Shown: piece after piece, positions 42,652-51,907 of the stretch
How positions within the stretch are numbered: the stretch's first letter is position 1
Layout: each line of letters begins with the position of its first letter
NCBI RefSeq assembly: GCF_023156285.1
Contig: NZ_JAKZAJ010000004.1
Span: 186,001 to 250,000 of the forward strand
DNA length: 64,000 nucleotides
Origin: Marinobacter koreensis
Lineage (GTDB): Bacteria > Pseudomonadota > Gammaproteobacteria > Pseudomonadales > Oleiphilaceae
Direction: 5' to 3'
The notes under the pieces: model-generated
Told to the model about the DNA's origin: nothing
What the model saw: only the letters and a program-made list of their open reading frames with translations
Database searches by the model: none
Program-made: the position numbers and the translations under genes

Positions 42652-44169
42652 ATGGCCAAATCCTTTGTTCCGGTCGCCGGTCCGGAAACACCCGACGAGT
42701 TGTTCGGGAAACTTTCCGCCGGGGTGCCGGGCATCCTGTTCTGTTACTGGCTGAGTGCCGACGGAGGGCAGCATTGTTTCCCTTTTGTCGGCGAGCAGAT
42801 TACGGAACTGTTCGGGATTGAACGCAGCAGCCTGCAGACCTCTGCGGATCCCCTCTTCCAGCGGATACATCCCCAGGACTTCGCGTCTATTGAAAGCTCC
42901 ATCATCGAATCTGCCACCCGACTCAATCCCTGGCGGTACCAGGCCCGCCTGTGTCTGAGTGACGGCAACTACCGCTGGTTTGAGGCGTACTCCCAGCCCG
43001 AGCGTCAGCCCGATGGCAGTACCGTATGGTACGGGGAGTTTCATGATATTCAGCATTACAAGGACCTGGAATCAGAGCTCCGTGAAAGTGAGGCGGAGCA
43101 TGCGTTTCAGGCCCGATTCCAGAACCTGATTGCCCATCTGTCCGCGGAGTTTATCAATCTGGGGTTCGAGCATATCGACCTGTGTATTGAGGAACTGTTG
43201 AGCACCATTGGCGAATTCTTTGGTGTCGATCGCTCTTACCTGTATCAGTTCTCCGACGATTATCAATGGATGTACAACCGACACGAATGGTGTGCTCCCG
43301 GAGTTGATCGCAAGCGGGATTCGTCCCGTGCAATTTCCGTGACCGAGCTGCCGTGGTGGAACCGGCAGGTACAATCGATGATAGAGCAGAACCGGGTGAT
43401 GTTCGTCGAGGACGTTGACGGTTTGCCTGTCGATGCCCCTGATGAAAAAAAGCTGCTTCAATCCCAGGGCGTCAGTTCACTGTTCTGTGTCCCGATCCGG
43501 ATTCGGGGGCGGGTTTGTGGGTTTTTCGGTGTTGAGTCGCTCAGTCGCCGGAGTTGGAGAACCGACCAGGAAGACCTGTTGATGATTGTTTCAGGTCTGT
43601 TGTCCGGCGCGCTGGAACGAAATCGCCTGGAACAGGAGCTTCTGAACCAATCCATCAGAGACCCGTTGACGGGCCTTCACAACCGGCGTTACCTCATGCC
43701 CCGTCTGACCGAAATGCTGGGGCGCCGTAACCGCTATGGTGAGAGCTTTGCTCTGGCCATGTTCGATCTTGACCATTTCAAGGACATCAATGATTCCCTT
43801 GGCCACCTGGGTGGCGACTATATTCTGCAGCGTTTCGCCGAGGAACTGCGGGAGCAGACCCGATCTACCGATGTGGTCGCCCGGTTTGGCGGTGAGGAGT
43901 TTGTGGTCGCGTTCAGTGCGGTCAGACGGCCTGAAGAGGTGAGGGAGTTGGTTGAAAGAATCCTTCAGTCTATTGCGTCCACTACTTTTGCCTATAACGA
44001 CAGTGACGTTCACCTGACGGCCAGCGCCGGCCTTGCCTGTATTAACGAGTTGTCCAGTGGGCCGGCATCACCGGACGCGTTGATTGACCTGGCGGATCAT
44101 CGCCTTTACCTGGCGAAAAAGTCCGGACGGAACTGTCTCGTGGATGCATCAGGAACTCTGCGTATATGA
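42652..44169 (+). CDS. PAS-GAF diguanylate cyclase
   Basis: The 505-residue soluble protein has a PAS domain (about residues 30-130; WRYQARLCLSDGNYRWFEAYS), a GAF domain (about 160-320; VDRSYLYQFSDDY, then GVSSLFCVPIRIRGRVCGFFGVES) and a C-terminal GGDEF domain (about 335-500). The GGDEF domain has DPLTGLHNRRYLMPRL, FDLDHFKDINDSLGH and the active loop FGGEEF. It should make cyclic di-GMP from two GTP. I did not see an RxxD inhibitory site in the usual place five residues before GGEEF (DVVARFGGEEF), so product inhibition may be absent. No membrane segments are seen. Confidence 0.9.
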   Translation: MAKSFVPVAGPETPDELFGKLSAGVPGILFCYWLSADGGQHCFPFVGEQITELFGIERSSLQTSADPLFQRIHPQDFASIESSIIESATRLNPWRYQARLCLSDGNYRWFEAYSQPERQPDGSTVWYGEFHDIQHYKDLESELRESEAEHAFQARFQNLIAHLSAEFINLGFEHIDLCIEELLSTIGEFFGVDRSYLYQFSDDYQWMYNRHEWCAPGVDRKRDSSRAISVTELPWWNRQVQSMIEQNRVMFVEDVDGLPVDAPDEKKLLQSQGVSSLFCVPIRIRGRVCGFFGVESLSRRSWRTDQEDLLMIVSGLLSGALERNRLEQELLNQSIRDPLTGLHNRRYLMPRLTEMLGRRNRYGESFALAMFDLDHFKDINDSLGHLGGDYILQRFAEELREQTRSTDVVARFGGEEFVVAFSAVRRPEEVRELVERILQSIASTTFAYNDSDVHLTASAGLACINELSSGPASPDALIDLADHRLYLAKKSGRNCLVDASGTLRI

Positions 44170-44250
44170 GGAATTGGCATTTCCCTCAATATTACCTTTT
44201 ACTATATCCTTAGATTAAATTTGTTCGGATAGATCTTCGGGGTGACTGTC

Positions 44251-45117
44251 ATGCGCAATCCAGTGGTTCAACATTTTTTCGACGAGCCGACCAATACCTT
44301 CAGTTACGTGGTTCGGGATCCTGACTCGAATGCCTGCGCGATTCTCGACTCGGTGCTTGATTTCGACTATGCCGCGGGTACAACCGATGTGCGATCGGCA
44401 GATGAAATCATTCAGTACGTGCACGACAATGACCTGAAGGTAGAGTGGATTCTGGAAACCCATGTCCACGCCGATCATCTGTCTGCTGCTCCCTATCTTC
44501 ACGAGAAACTTGGTGGCAAAACCGGCATCGGGGCGCACATCATTGATGTGCAGACAATTTTCGGCAAGGCCTTCAATGCAGGTACCGAATTCGCCCGGGA
44601 CGGCAGCCAGTTCGACCAGCTTTTCAAGGACGGCGATACTTTCCTGATCGGCCAGCTTGAAGGCCGGGTCCTGCACACTCCCGGTCACACGCCGGCCTGC
44701 CTGACCTACGTCATCGGAGATGCAGCCTTTGTTGGCGATACCCTGTTCATGCCGGACTTCGGGACCGCCCGGTGTGACTTCCCCGGCGGTGACGCCCGTA
44801 CGCTGTTCCAGTCCATTCAGAAAGTACTCGCGTTGCCCGCGGAGACGCGGCTGTTCATGTGCCACGACTACAAGGCGCCGGGACGGGATCACTACGAGTT
44901 CATGACCACCGTTGGCGACGAGCGCAAGGCCAACATCCATGTTCACGAAGGCGTCTCCGAGGAGGAATTCGTCAGGATGCGGACCGAACGGGACGCAACC
45001 CTTGAGATGCCGAGGCTGATTCTGCCTTCGGTTCAGGTCAACATGCGGGCGGGACACATGCCGCCGGCTGAGGACAATGGGCAGGTGTACCTGAAAGTGC
45101 CGGTCAACCTGTTCTGA
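44251..45117 (+). CDS. Metallo-beta-lactamase fold protein, persulfide dioxygenase-like
   Basis: The 288-residue protein has the motif THVHADHLSAA (His71, His73, Asp75, His76), HTPGHTPACLTY with the next metal His, a GDTLFMPDFGTARCDFPGG segment, and CHDYKAPGRDHYEF. These are as in ETHE1/Blh-type persulfide dioxygenases, which oxidise glutathione persulfide to sulfite with a single iron. The start is the ATG at 44251 with GGGGTG upstream; a GTG nine bases earlier is in frame. It lies seven bases from a SulP transporter gene, suggesting that the pair detoxifies sulfide-derived persulfide and exports or exchanges sulfite or sulfate. Confidence 0.88.
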   Translation: MRNPVVQHFFDEPTNTFSYVVRDPDSNACAILDSVLDFDYAAGTTDVRSADEIIQYVHDNDLKVEWILETHVHADHLSAAPYLHEKLGGKTGIGAHIIDVQTIFGKAFNAGTEFARDGSQFDQLFKDGDTFLIGQLEGRVLHTPGHTPACLTYVIGDAAFVGDTLFMPDFGTARCDFPGGDARTLFQSIQKVLALPAETRLFMCHDYKAPGRDHYEFMTTVGDERKANIHVHEGVSEEEFVRMRTERDATLEMPRLILPSVQVNMRAGHMPPAEDNGQVYLKVPVNLF

Positions 45118-45124
45118 TTCGGGA

Positions 45125-46861
45125 ATGACTGGCCTCAAACGGTATTTGCCCATCCTCCAGTGGGCATCACAGTATCGTCGTGACCAGGCCACCAGTGATC
45201 TGGTGGCCGCCATGATCGTTACCGTGATGCTCATTCCCCAATCGCTGGCGTACGCGGTTCTTGCCGGTTTGCCGGCTCAGGTGGGACTCTACGCCAGCAT
45301 GCTGCCGTTGGTGGCCTACACCATCTTTGGCACCAGCCAGACGCTCTCCGTGGGCCCCATGGCGGTCACCTCGCTGATGACCGCAGCTGCCCTCACGCCC
45401 ATTGCCGAACCCGGCACCGCGACCTATCTCACCGGGGCGTTGATCCTGGCCCTTCTCTCGGGGGTCATGCTGACACTGATGGGCGTCTTCCGGCTGGGAT
45501 TCCTGGCCAATTTTCTCAGCCATCCGGTGATTTCCGGGTTCATGACGGCGTCGGCGATCATCATCATCGCCAGCCAGCTCAAGCACATACTGGGCGTTGA
45601 AGAGTATGGCCAGAACCTTCTGGTCATGGGTCGGTCTCTGCTGGACCATGTCGACAACACCAATCCGGAGTCGCTGGCAATCGGAATCGGCACGCTGGTG
45701 TTTCTCTGGCTGGCCCGCAGTCGTCTGGAGTCGTGGCTGTGTCGTTGGGGCCTGTCCGGGACCTGGGCAAGGGTGGTGTCGAAAACCGCGCCTCTGATCG
45801 CCGTCATCCTCAGCATCCTCGCCGGGTGGGGGCTCAACCTGGACGCCGCCGGTGTCCGTCTGGTCGGCGATATTCCATCCGGACTGCCATCGCTGGTCCT
45901 GCCGGACTTCGGTGGACCGCTCTGGGGCGATCTGGGGACGAGTGCGCTGCTCATCAGCATTGTCGGGTTTGTGGGATCGGTCTCGGCCGGACAGACATTG
46001 GCCGCCAAGCGTCGTCAGCGGATTGATCCGAACCAGGAGCTGATCGGGCTTGGCACCGCCAACCTGGCGAGTGGACTGTCCGGGGGCATGCCGGTTACCG
46101 CCGGCCTTTCACGGTCGGTGGTGAATTTCGATGCCGGGGCGAAAACCCAGGCGGCGGGTGCCTACGCCGCGGTTGGTATTGCGCTGGCGACCCTGTTTCT
46201 CACCCCCGCCATTGCCTGGCTGCCAAGGGCGACCCTGGCCAGTACGATCATCATTGCTGTGGTCACGCTGATTGACCTGAAAACCCTCCGGACCACCTGG
46301 CGCTACTCGAAATCGGACTTTGGCGCCATGCTGGCCACGATTGTGCTTACCCTGGTGCACAGTGTGGAGGCCGGCATCATTGCCGGTGTGGCCCTGTCGA
46401 TCGGCCTTTTCCTGTATCGCACCAGCCGGCCTCACTGCGCCGTTGTCGGGCGGGTGCCGGGAACCGAGCATTTCCGCAATGTTCTGAGGTATGACGTCGA
46501 ACTCTGCCCGAAAGTGACCTTTTTGCGGGTGGATGAGAGCCTCTATTTCGCCAATGCACGCTTCCTGGAGGAAACGGTGCTGGATCTGGTCAACCGGGAA
46601 CCGGAACTCCGGGATCTGGTTCTGATGTGCCCGGCGGTGAATCTCATTGATGCCTCGGCCCTGGAAAGCCTTGAGACCATCAACGAGCGCCTCAGGGATG
46701 CCGGCGTGCGCCTCCATCTGTCTGAAATCAAAGGGCCGGTGATGGATCGCCTGAAAGAGACCGACTTGCTCGCCCATCTGGGAGGGACGGTGTTTCTCAG
46801 TACCTTTGATGCGTGGCGGTCGCTGACCGGCCACCGTCAGGCGCTGGACAAAACCGCCTGA
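45125..46861 (+). CDS. SulP-family anion transporter with STAS domain
   Basis: The 578-residue protein has about 12-14 membrane segments with SulP motifs VAAMIVTVMLIPQSLAYAVLAGLP, GLYASMLPLVAYTIFGTS and GMPVTAGLSRSVVNFDAGA. A C-terminal STAS domain (about residues 440-560; FLRVDESLYFANARF; VNLIDASALESL) completes it. It moves sulfate, bicarbonate or other anions across the inner membrane. It is in an operon with the persulfide dioxygenase-like gene, so sulfite or sulfate is the likely cargo. Confidence 0.92.
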   Translation: MTGLKRYLPILQWASQYRRDQATSDLVAAMIVTVMLIPQSLAYAVLAGLPAQVGLYASMLPLVAYTIFGTSQTLSVGPMAVTSLMTAAALTPIAEPGTATYLTGALILALLSGVMLTLMGVFRLGFLANFLSHPVISGFMTASAIIIIASQLKHILGVEEYGQNLLVMGRSLLDHVDNTNPESLAIGIGTLVFLWLARSRLESWLCRWGLSGTWARVVSKTAPLIAVILSILAGWGLNLDAAGVRLVGDIPSGLPSLVLPDFGGPLWGDLGTSALLISIVGFVGSVSAGQTLAAKRRQRIDPNQELIGLGTANLASGLSGGMPVTAGLSRSVVNFDAGAKTQAAGAYAAVGIALATLFLTPAIAWLPRATLASTIIIAVVTLIDLKTLRTTWRYSKSDFGAMLATIVLTLVHSVEAGIIAGVALSIGLFLYRTSRPHCAVVGRVPGTEHFRNVLRYDVELCPKVTFLRVDESLYFANARFLEETVLDLVNREPELRDLVLMCPAVNLIDASALESLETINERLRDAGVRLHLSEIKGPVMDRLKETDLLAHLGGTVFLSTFDAWRSLTGHRQALDKTA

Positions 46862-46943
46862 GCAGGACCTTTGGTAAACTGTCCGGGTAACCCGCTATCA
46901 TTGGGTTTCACGCACACGCACCGGACTCGGGAACCCGACTGCC

Positions 46944-47603
46944 ATGGGGATGACGGAAAACCTGCTCTCAACCGGCCAGTGGCTGGTGACCGCTGTCCTG
47001 TTCCTGCTGGTGCTTGTCCAGGCAGCACGTTCGGTCGACTGGCGGGAATTCAGCCGGGACAATGCACTTCAGCACTCCTTCTTTGGCGCCGCCGTGGCCC
47101 TTGGCTTCCTGTGGCAGTTACGCGCGGGCATTTCCCCGGGCCTGGCCATCCATATCTTCGGAATGACCGTGATCACCCTGATGCTCGGCTGGGCGCTCGC
47201 GGTTTTCAGTGGCCTGCTTGCGTTGGTCATTACGGTGATCACCGGCCGGGAGCCGGCAACGATGTTTGCCGCCAACGGCTTGATTACCGTTATGGTGCCG
47301 GCACTGGTGAGCCACGGAATCATGCTGTGGGAGCGGCGTCGGAATTTCCGTAACTTTTTCGCCTACATTTTTTTCTGCGGCTTCTTCGGGGCCGGGTTGG
47401 CCGTCGCGGCGGCGGGAACCGTCATGTGCCTGTTGCTCTGGAGCAGCGGGACCTACGACTTCGAGGATCTGGTCAACGAATACATCCGGTATCTGCCCCT
47501 GTTCATGCTGCCAGAGGGCTTTGTGAACGGCACCATCGTGACCGGACTGATGGTGTTTCATCCGGACCGGCTGACCACGCTGGATCAGAATCGGTATCGT
47601 TAG
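46944..47603 (+). CDS. CbiM-like integral membrane protein
   Basis: The 219-residue protein has about six membrane segments. HIFGMTVITLMLGWALAVFSG and LPLFMLPEGFVNGTIVTGLMVFHPDRL resemble the energy-coupling-factor permease component CbiM, but the Met-His metal-binding N-terminus of true CbiM is missing. No ATPase or CbiQ gene lies nearby. Function is therefore open; a metal- or small-molecule-uptake role is only suggested by fold. It converges with the PAS-GGDEF-EAL gene, overlapping by four bases. Confidence 0.7.
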   Translation: MGMTENLLSTGQWLVTAVLFLLVLVQAARSVDWREFSRDNALQHSFFGAAVALGFLWQLRAGISPGLAIHIFGMTVITLMLGWALAVFSGLLALVITVITGREPATMFAANGLITVMVPALVSHGIMLWERRRNFRNFFAYIFFCGFFGAGLAVAAAGTVMCLLLWSSGTYDFEDLVNEYIRYLPLFMLPEGFVNGTIVTGLMVFHPDRLTTLDQNRYR

Positions 47604-49729
47604 ATTCCCTCGCCGCCGGCGACCACGGGCGATAGCAGGTCGTCGTCACGGCTTTCACGCCGCTTGATCTCCCAGCCCTGGACCCAGTCGGAAAGGTCTG
47701 TGGCGGGCATGGGCCGGGCAATGCCATATCCCTGAACCAGGTTGCATCCCATGTCCCGTAGCAGTCGCGCGTGTTCCATGGTTTCCACGCCCTCGGCCAG
47801 GACCGGGTGGGCAAACCGCTGTGCCAGGAAAATCACACTCTCGACGATCGCCCGATCGTTGGCGTCCTCCAGCATGTTCAGCACGAAGCTCTGATCAATC
47901 TTGATCACGTCCACCGGCAGGGTACGCAGGTAGGTCAGCGAGGAGAAACCGGTGCCGAAATCGTCCAGGGCGACCTGCAGGCCCAGCGAGCGACACCGGT
48001 TCAACACGTTACTCGCCCGGTTGGTGTCCTCCAGGGCCGCCGATTCCAGGACTTCCAGGGTCACCCTCGAGGGATCCAGTTCCGGATGGCTGTGAAGGTA
48101 GCTTTCCAGGTAATCAACAAAGCTGCGATCCATCAGGTGGCGGGCACTGATATTGATGCTCACCGCCAGGGGTAAACCCTCGGCCTGCCACGCGTTCATC
48201 TGGTGTATGGCTTCCTTGAGGACCCACTGACCCAGCGGGACTTCCAGGTGGCTGTTGTCGACCGCCGGCAGGAACTGTGCCGGGCTGAGCAGGCCGTGGT
48301 CCGGATGCTGCCACCGGATCAGGGCCTCGACCCCGACAATGGCGCCATTGTCCACCTGTATCTGGGGTTGGAAGTAGAGTTTGAACTCGTCGTTTTCCAG
48401 TGCCCGGGTGATTTCAGTTAGCTGATTGCGCCGTTGCCGCCGGTGTTCGTCGAGCCCCGGATCGAAGAAGTGGAACTGGTTGCGGCCTTTTTCCTTGGCG
48501 GAATACATGGCCTGGTCCGCATGCCGGATCAGGCCTTCCGGGTCGGCGTTGTCGTCCGGATAGCGTGTGATCCCGAGGCTGGCCGTGAGAGCGACGTCCT
48601 TGCCACCGATCTCCATGACCTCGGAGACGGTCGCCAGGATGCGCTGGTATACGTGCTCACTGGCATCACTCTGCAGCATCAGGATGAACTCGTCACCGCC
48701 GATACGGGCCACGGTATCGCCGCTTCGGAGTGTTCGGGTGAGGCGTTCCGCGACGGTCCGAAGGGCCTGGTCGCCGGCGGCATGCCCAAGGCGTTCATTG
48801 ACCGCCTTGAATCCGTCGATATCCAGGTAACAGACCGAAAGCGTCCGTTGCTGGCGGTCGGCGTGCTGGCTGGCGGTCCGCAGGCGGTCTTCAAGAAGTT
48901 GCCGGTTCGGCAGCCCGGTGAGATCGTCGTAGTTCGCGGCACGGTCCAGTTCCCGGGCATGGTTCTTCAGCGCGGTAATGTCTGAGAAGGCGGCGACGTG
49001 GTAGTACTGCCCCGGCTCCTCCAGGTGAACGCGACTGATCGACAGCAGTTCGACGTACTCCTCGCCGTTCTTGCGGCGGTTCCAGATCTCGCCGCGCCAG
49101 TGGTCGGTCTTTTCGATCGATTGCCACATGGAACGGTAATAGCCCGGCGAGTGGCGGCCGGAGCTGAGGATGGCCGGAGTGAGGCCAAGCACTTCCTCCC
49201 GGGCATAGCCCGTAATCCGGGAAAAGGCCGGATTGACATCGAGGATCCGGTTGTTGCGGTCGCTTATGAGAATGGCTTCGTGACTCTTGTCGAAGACACT
49301 GGCGGCGATCCTCAGCCCGCGCTCGCTGTGCTTGCGATCCGAGATGTTGTTCTGGATAACGATGTAACCCGGGGCGACACCCTGCTTCTCGCCGATTGGC
49401 ATGCAAAAGGTGTGAACCCAGTAGGGTGTGCCCGAACGGGTGTAATGCAGGATGTCTTCTTCGAAAACCTCTCCGAGGTGCAGTTTCCGGTTGACCCGTG
49501 CGACGGTTTCCGGATCGGTATCGGGCCCGTAAAGAACGTCCTTTGGCTGCTTGCCCCGGATGTCTGCCAGCAGGTGACCGGTGTGCTCCTCGAAACTGGG
49601 GTTTACCCAGTCGATGCAACCGGCTGCGTCCAGGATAAGCAAGAGGTTGGGCGTTGCAGCGGCGACCAGGGCGAGTCGGTCGGCGTCAATACCCTCGGGA
49701 GATTTCAACAGGTCCGTCGATTTCGGCAT
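47600..49729 (-). CDS. PAS-PAS-GGDEF-EAL cyclic-di-GMP protein
   Basis: The 709-residue protein has two PAS/PAC domains (about residues 20-145 and 145-265; DWVNPSFEEHTGHL; VNPAFSRITGYAREEVLG). A GGDEF domain (about 270-430) follows with RIGGDEFILML intact, then an EAL domain (about 445-695) with GVEALIRWQHP, ALDDFGTGFSSL, IKIDQSF and LAEGVET. Both catalytic signatures look complete, so it may make and break cyclic di-GMP, with the balance set by the PAS domains. There is no membrane segment. It is monocistronic; the 237-base gap before it (49730-49966) holds its promoter region and nothing else I recognise. Confidence 0.92.
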   Translation of the reverse strand: MPKSTDLLKSPEGIDADRLALVAAATPNLLLILDAAGCIDWVNPSFEEHTGHLLADIRGKQPKDVLYGPDTDPETVARVNRKLHLGEVFEEDILHYTRSGTPYWVHTFCMPIGEKQGVAPGYIVIQNNISDRKHSERGLRIAASVFDKSHEAILISDRNNRILDVNPAFSRITGYAREEVLGLTPAILSSGRHSPGYYRSMWQSIEKTDHWRGEIWNRRKNGEEYVELLSISRVHLEEPGQYYHVAAFSDITALKNHARELDRAANYDDLTGLPNRQLLEDRLRTASQHADRQQRTLSVCYLDIDGFKAVNERLGHAAGDQALRTVAERLTRTLRSGDTVARIGGDEFILMLQSDASEHVYQRILATVSEVMEIGGKDVALTASLGITRYPDDNADPEGLIRHADQAMYSAKEKGRNQFHFFDPGLDEHRRQRRNQLTEITRALENDEFKLYFQPQIQVDNGAIVGVEALIRWQHPDHGLLSPAQFLPAVDNSHLEVPLGQWVLKEAIHQMNAWQAEGLPLAVSINISARHLMDRSFVDYLESYLHSHPELDPSRVTLEVLESAALEDTNRASNVLNRCRSLGLQVALDDFGTGFSSLTYLRTLPVDVIKIDQSFVLNMLEDANDRAIVESVIFLAQRFAHPVLAEGVETMEHARLLRDMGCNLVQGYGIARPMPATDLSDWVQGWEIKRRESRDDDLLSPVVAGGEGI

Positions 49730-49966
49730 CTGCTTTGCCTTTGGCCCTTTGCCTGGTTAGTGAAAACTGCGGCCTCCGTCCGACTCCTGGCCCTGAGTCT
49801 AACAAAGTACGGGGGAATGCCTCGAACAGCCGTCGACGGCGGGGCTTGTGCGTGGTTTCCCTGTCCAGATACTGCAACGGGCGCGTTATCTGAAGCATGC
49901 TACACGAAGTGGCCCGTATTGCCATTGGCGTTTCAGCGGAATTGTTTGATGAGAATCAAATTTGAC

Positions 49967-50500
49967 TCAGTTGCGCCATCGCGAGTGCTTCTGCAGTTTT
50001 CGCTGCAGGGTCCGGCGATGCATGTTCAGCGCCCGGGCGGTCGCGGAAATATTTCCCTCGTGCTCGTTCAGTACCCGCTGGATATGTTCCCATTCCATCT
50101 CTTCTACCGACGGTGGTTCTTCCCGGAGCCCGGGAGGTGCCTCCAGTGCCTCGAAACCTTTCAGCAGCTGACTGACGGTGACCGGTTTGCACAGATAGTT
50201 GGTGGCGCCCCGTCGCATTGCCTCCACGGCGGTGGCGATGCTGCCATAACCGGTCAGCACCAGGATCTGGAGCTCTGGACGGCGTTCCAGCAATCGGGGT
50301 AACAGCTGCAGCCCGCTTTCACCAGCCAGGTTCAGGTCCAGGACGCAATAGCGGATCCGGTGATCGGAGAGCGCCGTCAGTGCCATGGAACCGGAGGTCG
50401 TGGTCACCGACTCGATGTCCTGCCGGGCGAGAGAACGTTGCAGAATATGGAGGAAGGCTTCGTCGTCATCAATAAGAAGCCAGACGGCGGAATCGTTCAT
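49967..50500 (-). CDS. RegA/RoxR-family redox response regulator
   Basis: The 177-residue protein has a receiver domain (Asp55 in YCVLDLNLAGESGL; Lys in NYLCKPVTV) and a short Fis-like helix-turn-helix (about residues 130-172; HIQRVLNEHEGNISATARALNMHRRTLQRKL). This layout is that of RegA/PrrA/ActR/RoxR global redox regulators. It overlaps the kinase gene by four bases (ATGA). Likely targets are respiratory or metal-homeostasis genes; the divergent copper receptor is a candidate. Confidence 0.93.
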   Translation of the reverse strand: MNDSAVWLLIDDDEAFLHILQRSLARQDIESVTTTSGSMALTALSDHRIRYCVLDLNLAGESGLQLLPRLLERRPELQILVLTGYGSIATAVEAMRRGATNYLCKPVTVSQLLKGFEALEAPPGLREEPPSVEEMEWEHIQRVLNEHEGNISATARALNMHRRTLQRKLQKHSRWRN

Positions 50501-51765
50501 GAAGGCTCTCCCGGGGAGTTGGCTGGCGGCAAGTCGATGATCATGGTGGTGCCCTGTTGGTCGGACTGCGCTTTCAGCTCACCGCCCAGCCGCTGGATGG
50601 TGGCGTTGGACAGAAACAGCCCGACGCCCAGTCCCTGCCGGGATTCGACAATGTCCTCGCCGGGCGCGCCATCCAGAGTCGTGCCGAGTCCGTCGCCACG
50701 ATCCTCGACCACAAGCTCGACATGGCCATTGTCACCGTTTCTGGCGGTGACTCGCACCCATTCCGGACTGGCGGTAAGGGCGTTGGCCAACAGGTTCAGA
50801 ACGGCCTGGTCCAGCGTCGCGTCAACGGCAATGGGAGTGTCCGGGAAGGTGGGTTGCCACTCGATGGGACCGGACGGCCAGAGCAGGGTGGCCGATTCCC
50901 GAAGTCGCTTCACCCAGTCTCCGGCCGCCACGACCTGGCGCTGTGCAGCTTTGGCTTCGATTGCGGCATGGGTTAACTGCTGGAGATGCTGTCCGCACAA
51001 CTGGAGCTGCTGTTCCATGGTGTCCAGATCCTCCTCCAGAACCTTCGATGGTTCCGGTCGGGTGGCCTCGGAGCGGATCTCCTCAAGCAGGAGTGTCAGG
51101 GTGTTCAGCGGGGTGCCCAGGCGATGGGCAACAGCGGCGGCCGAGAGCCCCAAGGCAATGATCTGCTCGTCGCGGAGGCGGTTTTCGCGGAATTGCGCAA
51201 GCTGGAACTGCTGTCGCCGCAGCCGGCGGGACAGGGTTCCCACAATCAGAAGCAGGATAAGCGCGGTCAGGGCGAAGGTCGCCCACATCCCGACCAGATG
51301 GAGCTGCGCCAGCTGGGTGGCAACGTGTTTGTGGGTGAGCGGGGTATGCCACACCACCAGCGCCGTGTAGCCGCCGATGCCCGCAAGGGTCACCAGCATA
51401 CTTTGCAGCGACGGCACCAGGATGATGGCAACCGCAATGGGAAGGAGCAGCAAGGACACCAGTGGATTGGTGTAACCGCCGGTCAGGAACAGCCAGAGCG
51501 CGATCAGGGCGATGTCCGCGACCAGTCCGCCACTGACCGCCAGGGAAGACGCCGGCGGTCGGCGCGTGAACCATATCCAGGCCAGCGTCGCCAGGACGCC
51601 ATAGAGCAGGCTGACCAGCAGGGCCTCGGCCCGGTAGGCGAGGTGGATGAATGAATCCATGACCGCAATCGCGACCAGTTCGATCGCGATGATGGCCAGG
51701 CGCATGCCCAGTAGGTAACGAGCCGACTGCTGGTTGCCGGTTTGTGAGTGTGTGAGCCATTCCAT
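50497..51765 (-). CDS. RegB/RoxS-family redox sensor kinase
   Basis: The 422-residue protein has six N-terminal membrane segments, with the ubiquinone-site motif GGYTNPLVSLLLLP near residue 100. The H-box is AAAVAHRLGTPLNTL, with the RegB-type LGTPL core. A cysteine in QLQLCGQHLQQL lies where RegB has its redox-active Cys, and the ATPase domain has NLLANALTASPE and LGVGLFLSNATI. It probably senses the quinone-pool redox state and phosphorylates the regulator encoded downstream. Confidence 0.92.
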   Translation of the reverse strand: MEWLTHSQTGNQQSARYLLGMRLAIIAIELVAIAVMDSFIHLAYRAEALLVSLLYGVLATLAWIWFTRRPPASSLAVSGGLVADIALIALWLFLTGGYTNPLVSLLLLPIAVAIILVPSLQSMLVTLAGIGGYTALVVWHTPLTHKHVATQLAQLHLVGMWATFALTALILLLIVGTLSRRLRRQQFQLAQFRENRLRDEQIIALGLSAAAVAHRLGTPLNTLTLLLEEIRSEATRPEPSKVLEEDLDTMEQQLQLCGQHLQQLTHAAIEAKAAQRQVVAAGDWVKRLRESATLLWPSGPIEWQPTFPDTPIAVDATLDQAVLNLLANALTASPEWVRVTARNGDNGHVELVVEDRGDGLGTTLDGAPGEDIVESRQGLGVGLFLSNATIQRLGGELKAQSDQQGTTMIIDLPPANSPGEPS

Positions 51766-51799
51766 GCAGGGATTCTAGCGGCGACCGTTGAGCGGGGGT

Positions 51800-51813
51800 A
51801 CCCCTTTCGGGGT
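51800..51813. other. Short hairpin in the kinase/copper-receptor gap
   Basis: ACCCC and GGGGT pair around TTTC. It lies in the 142-base divergent promoter region. It is too short to name; it could be part of an operator or chance. Confidence 0.25.
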
Positions 51814-51907
51814 GCGGCATTCTGTCCCAAGCCGGCTGCAGGGGCAGTGTTTATCATGGCCCGCCTCTGATGCCCGTTTAAAATCCGTTGCCAAGGAATG
51901 TCTTACC

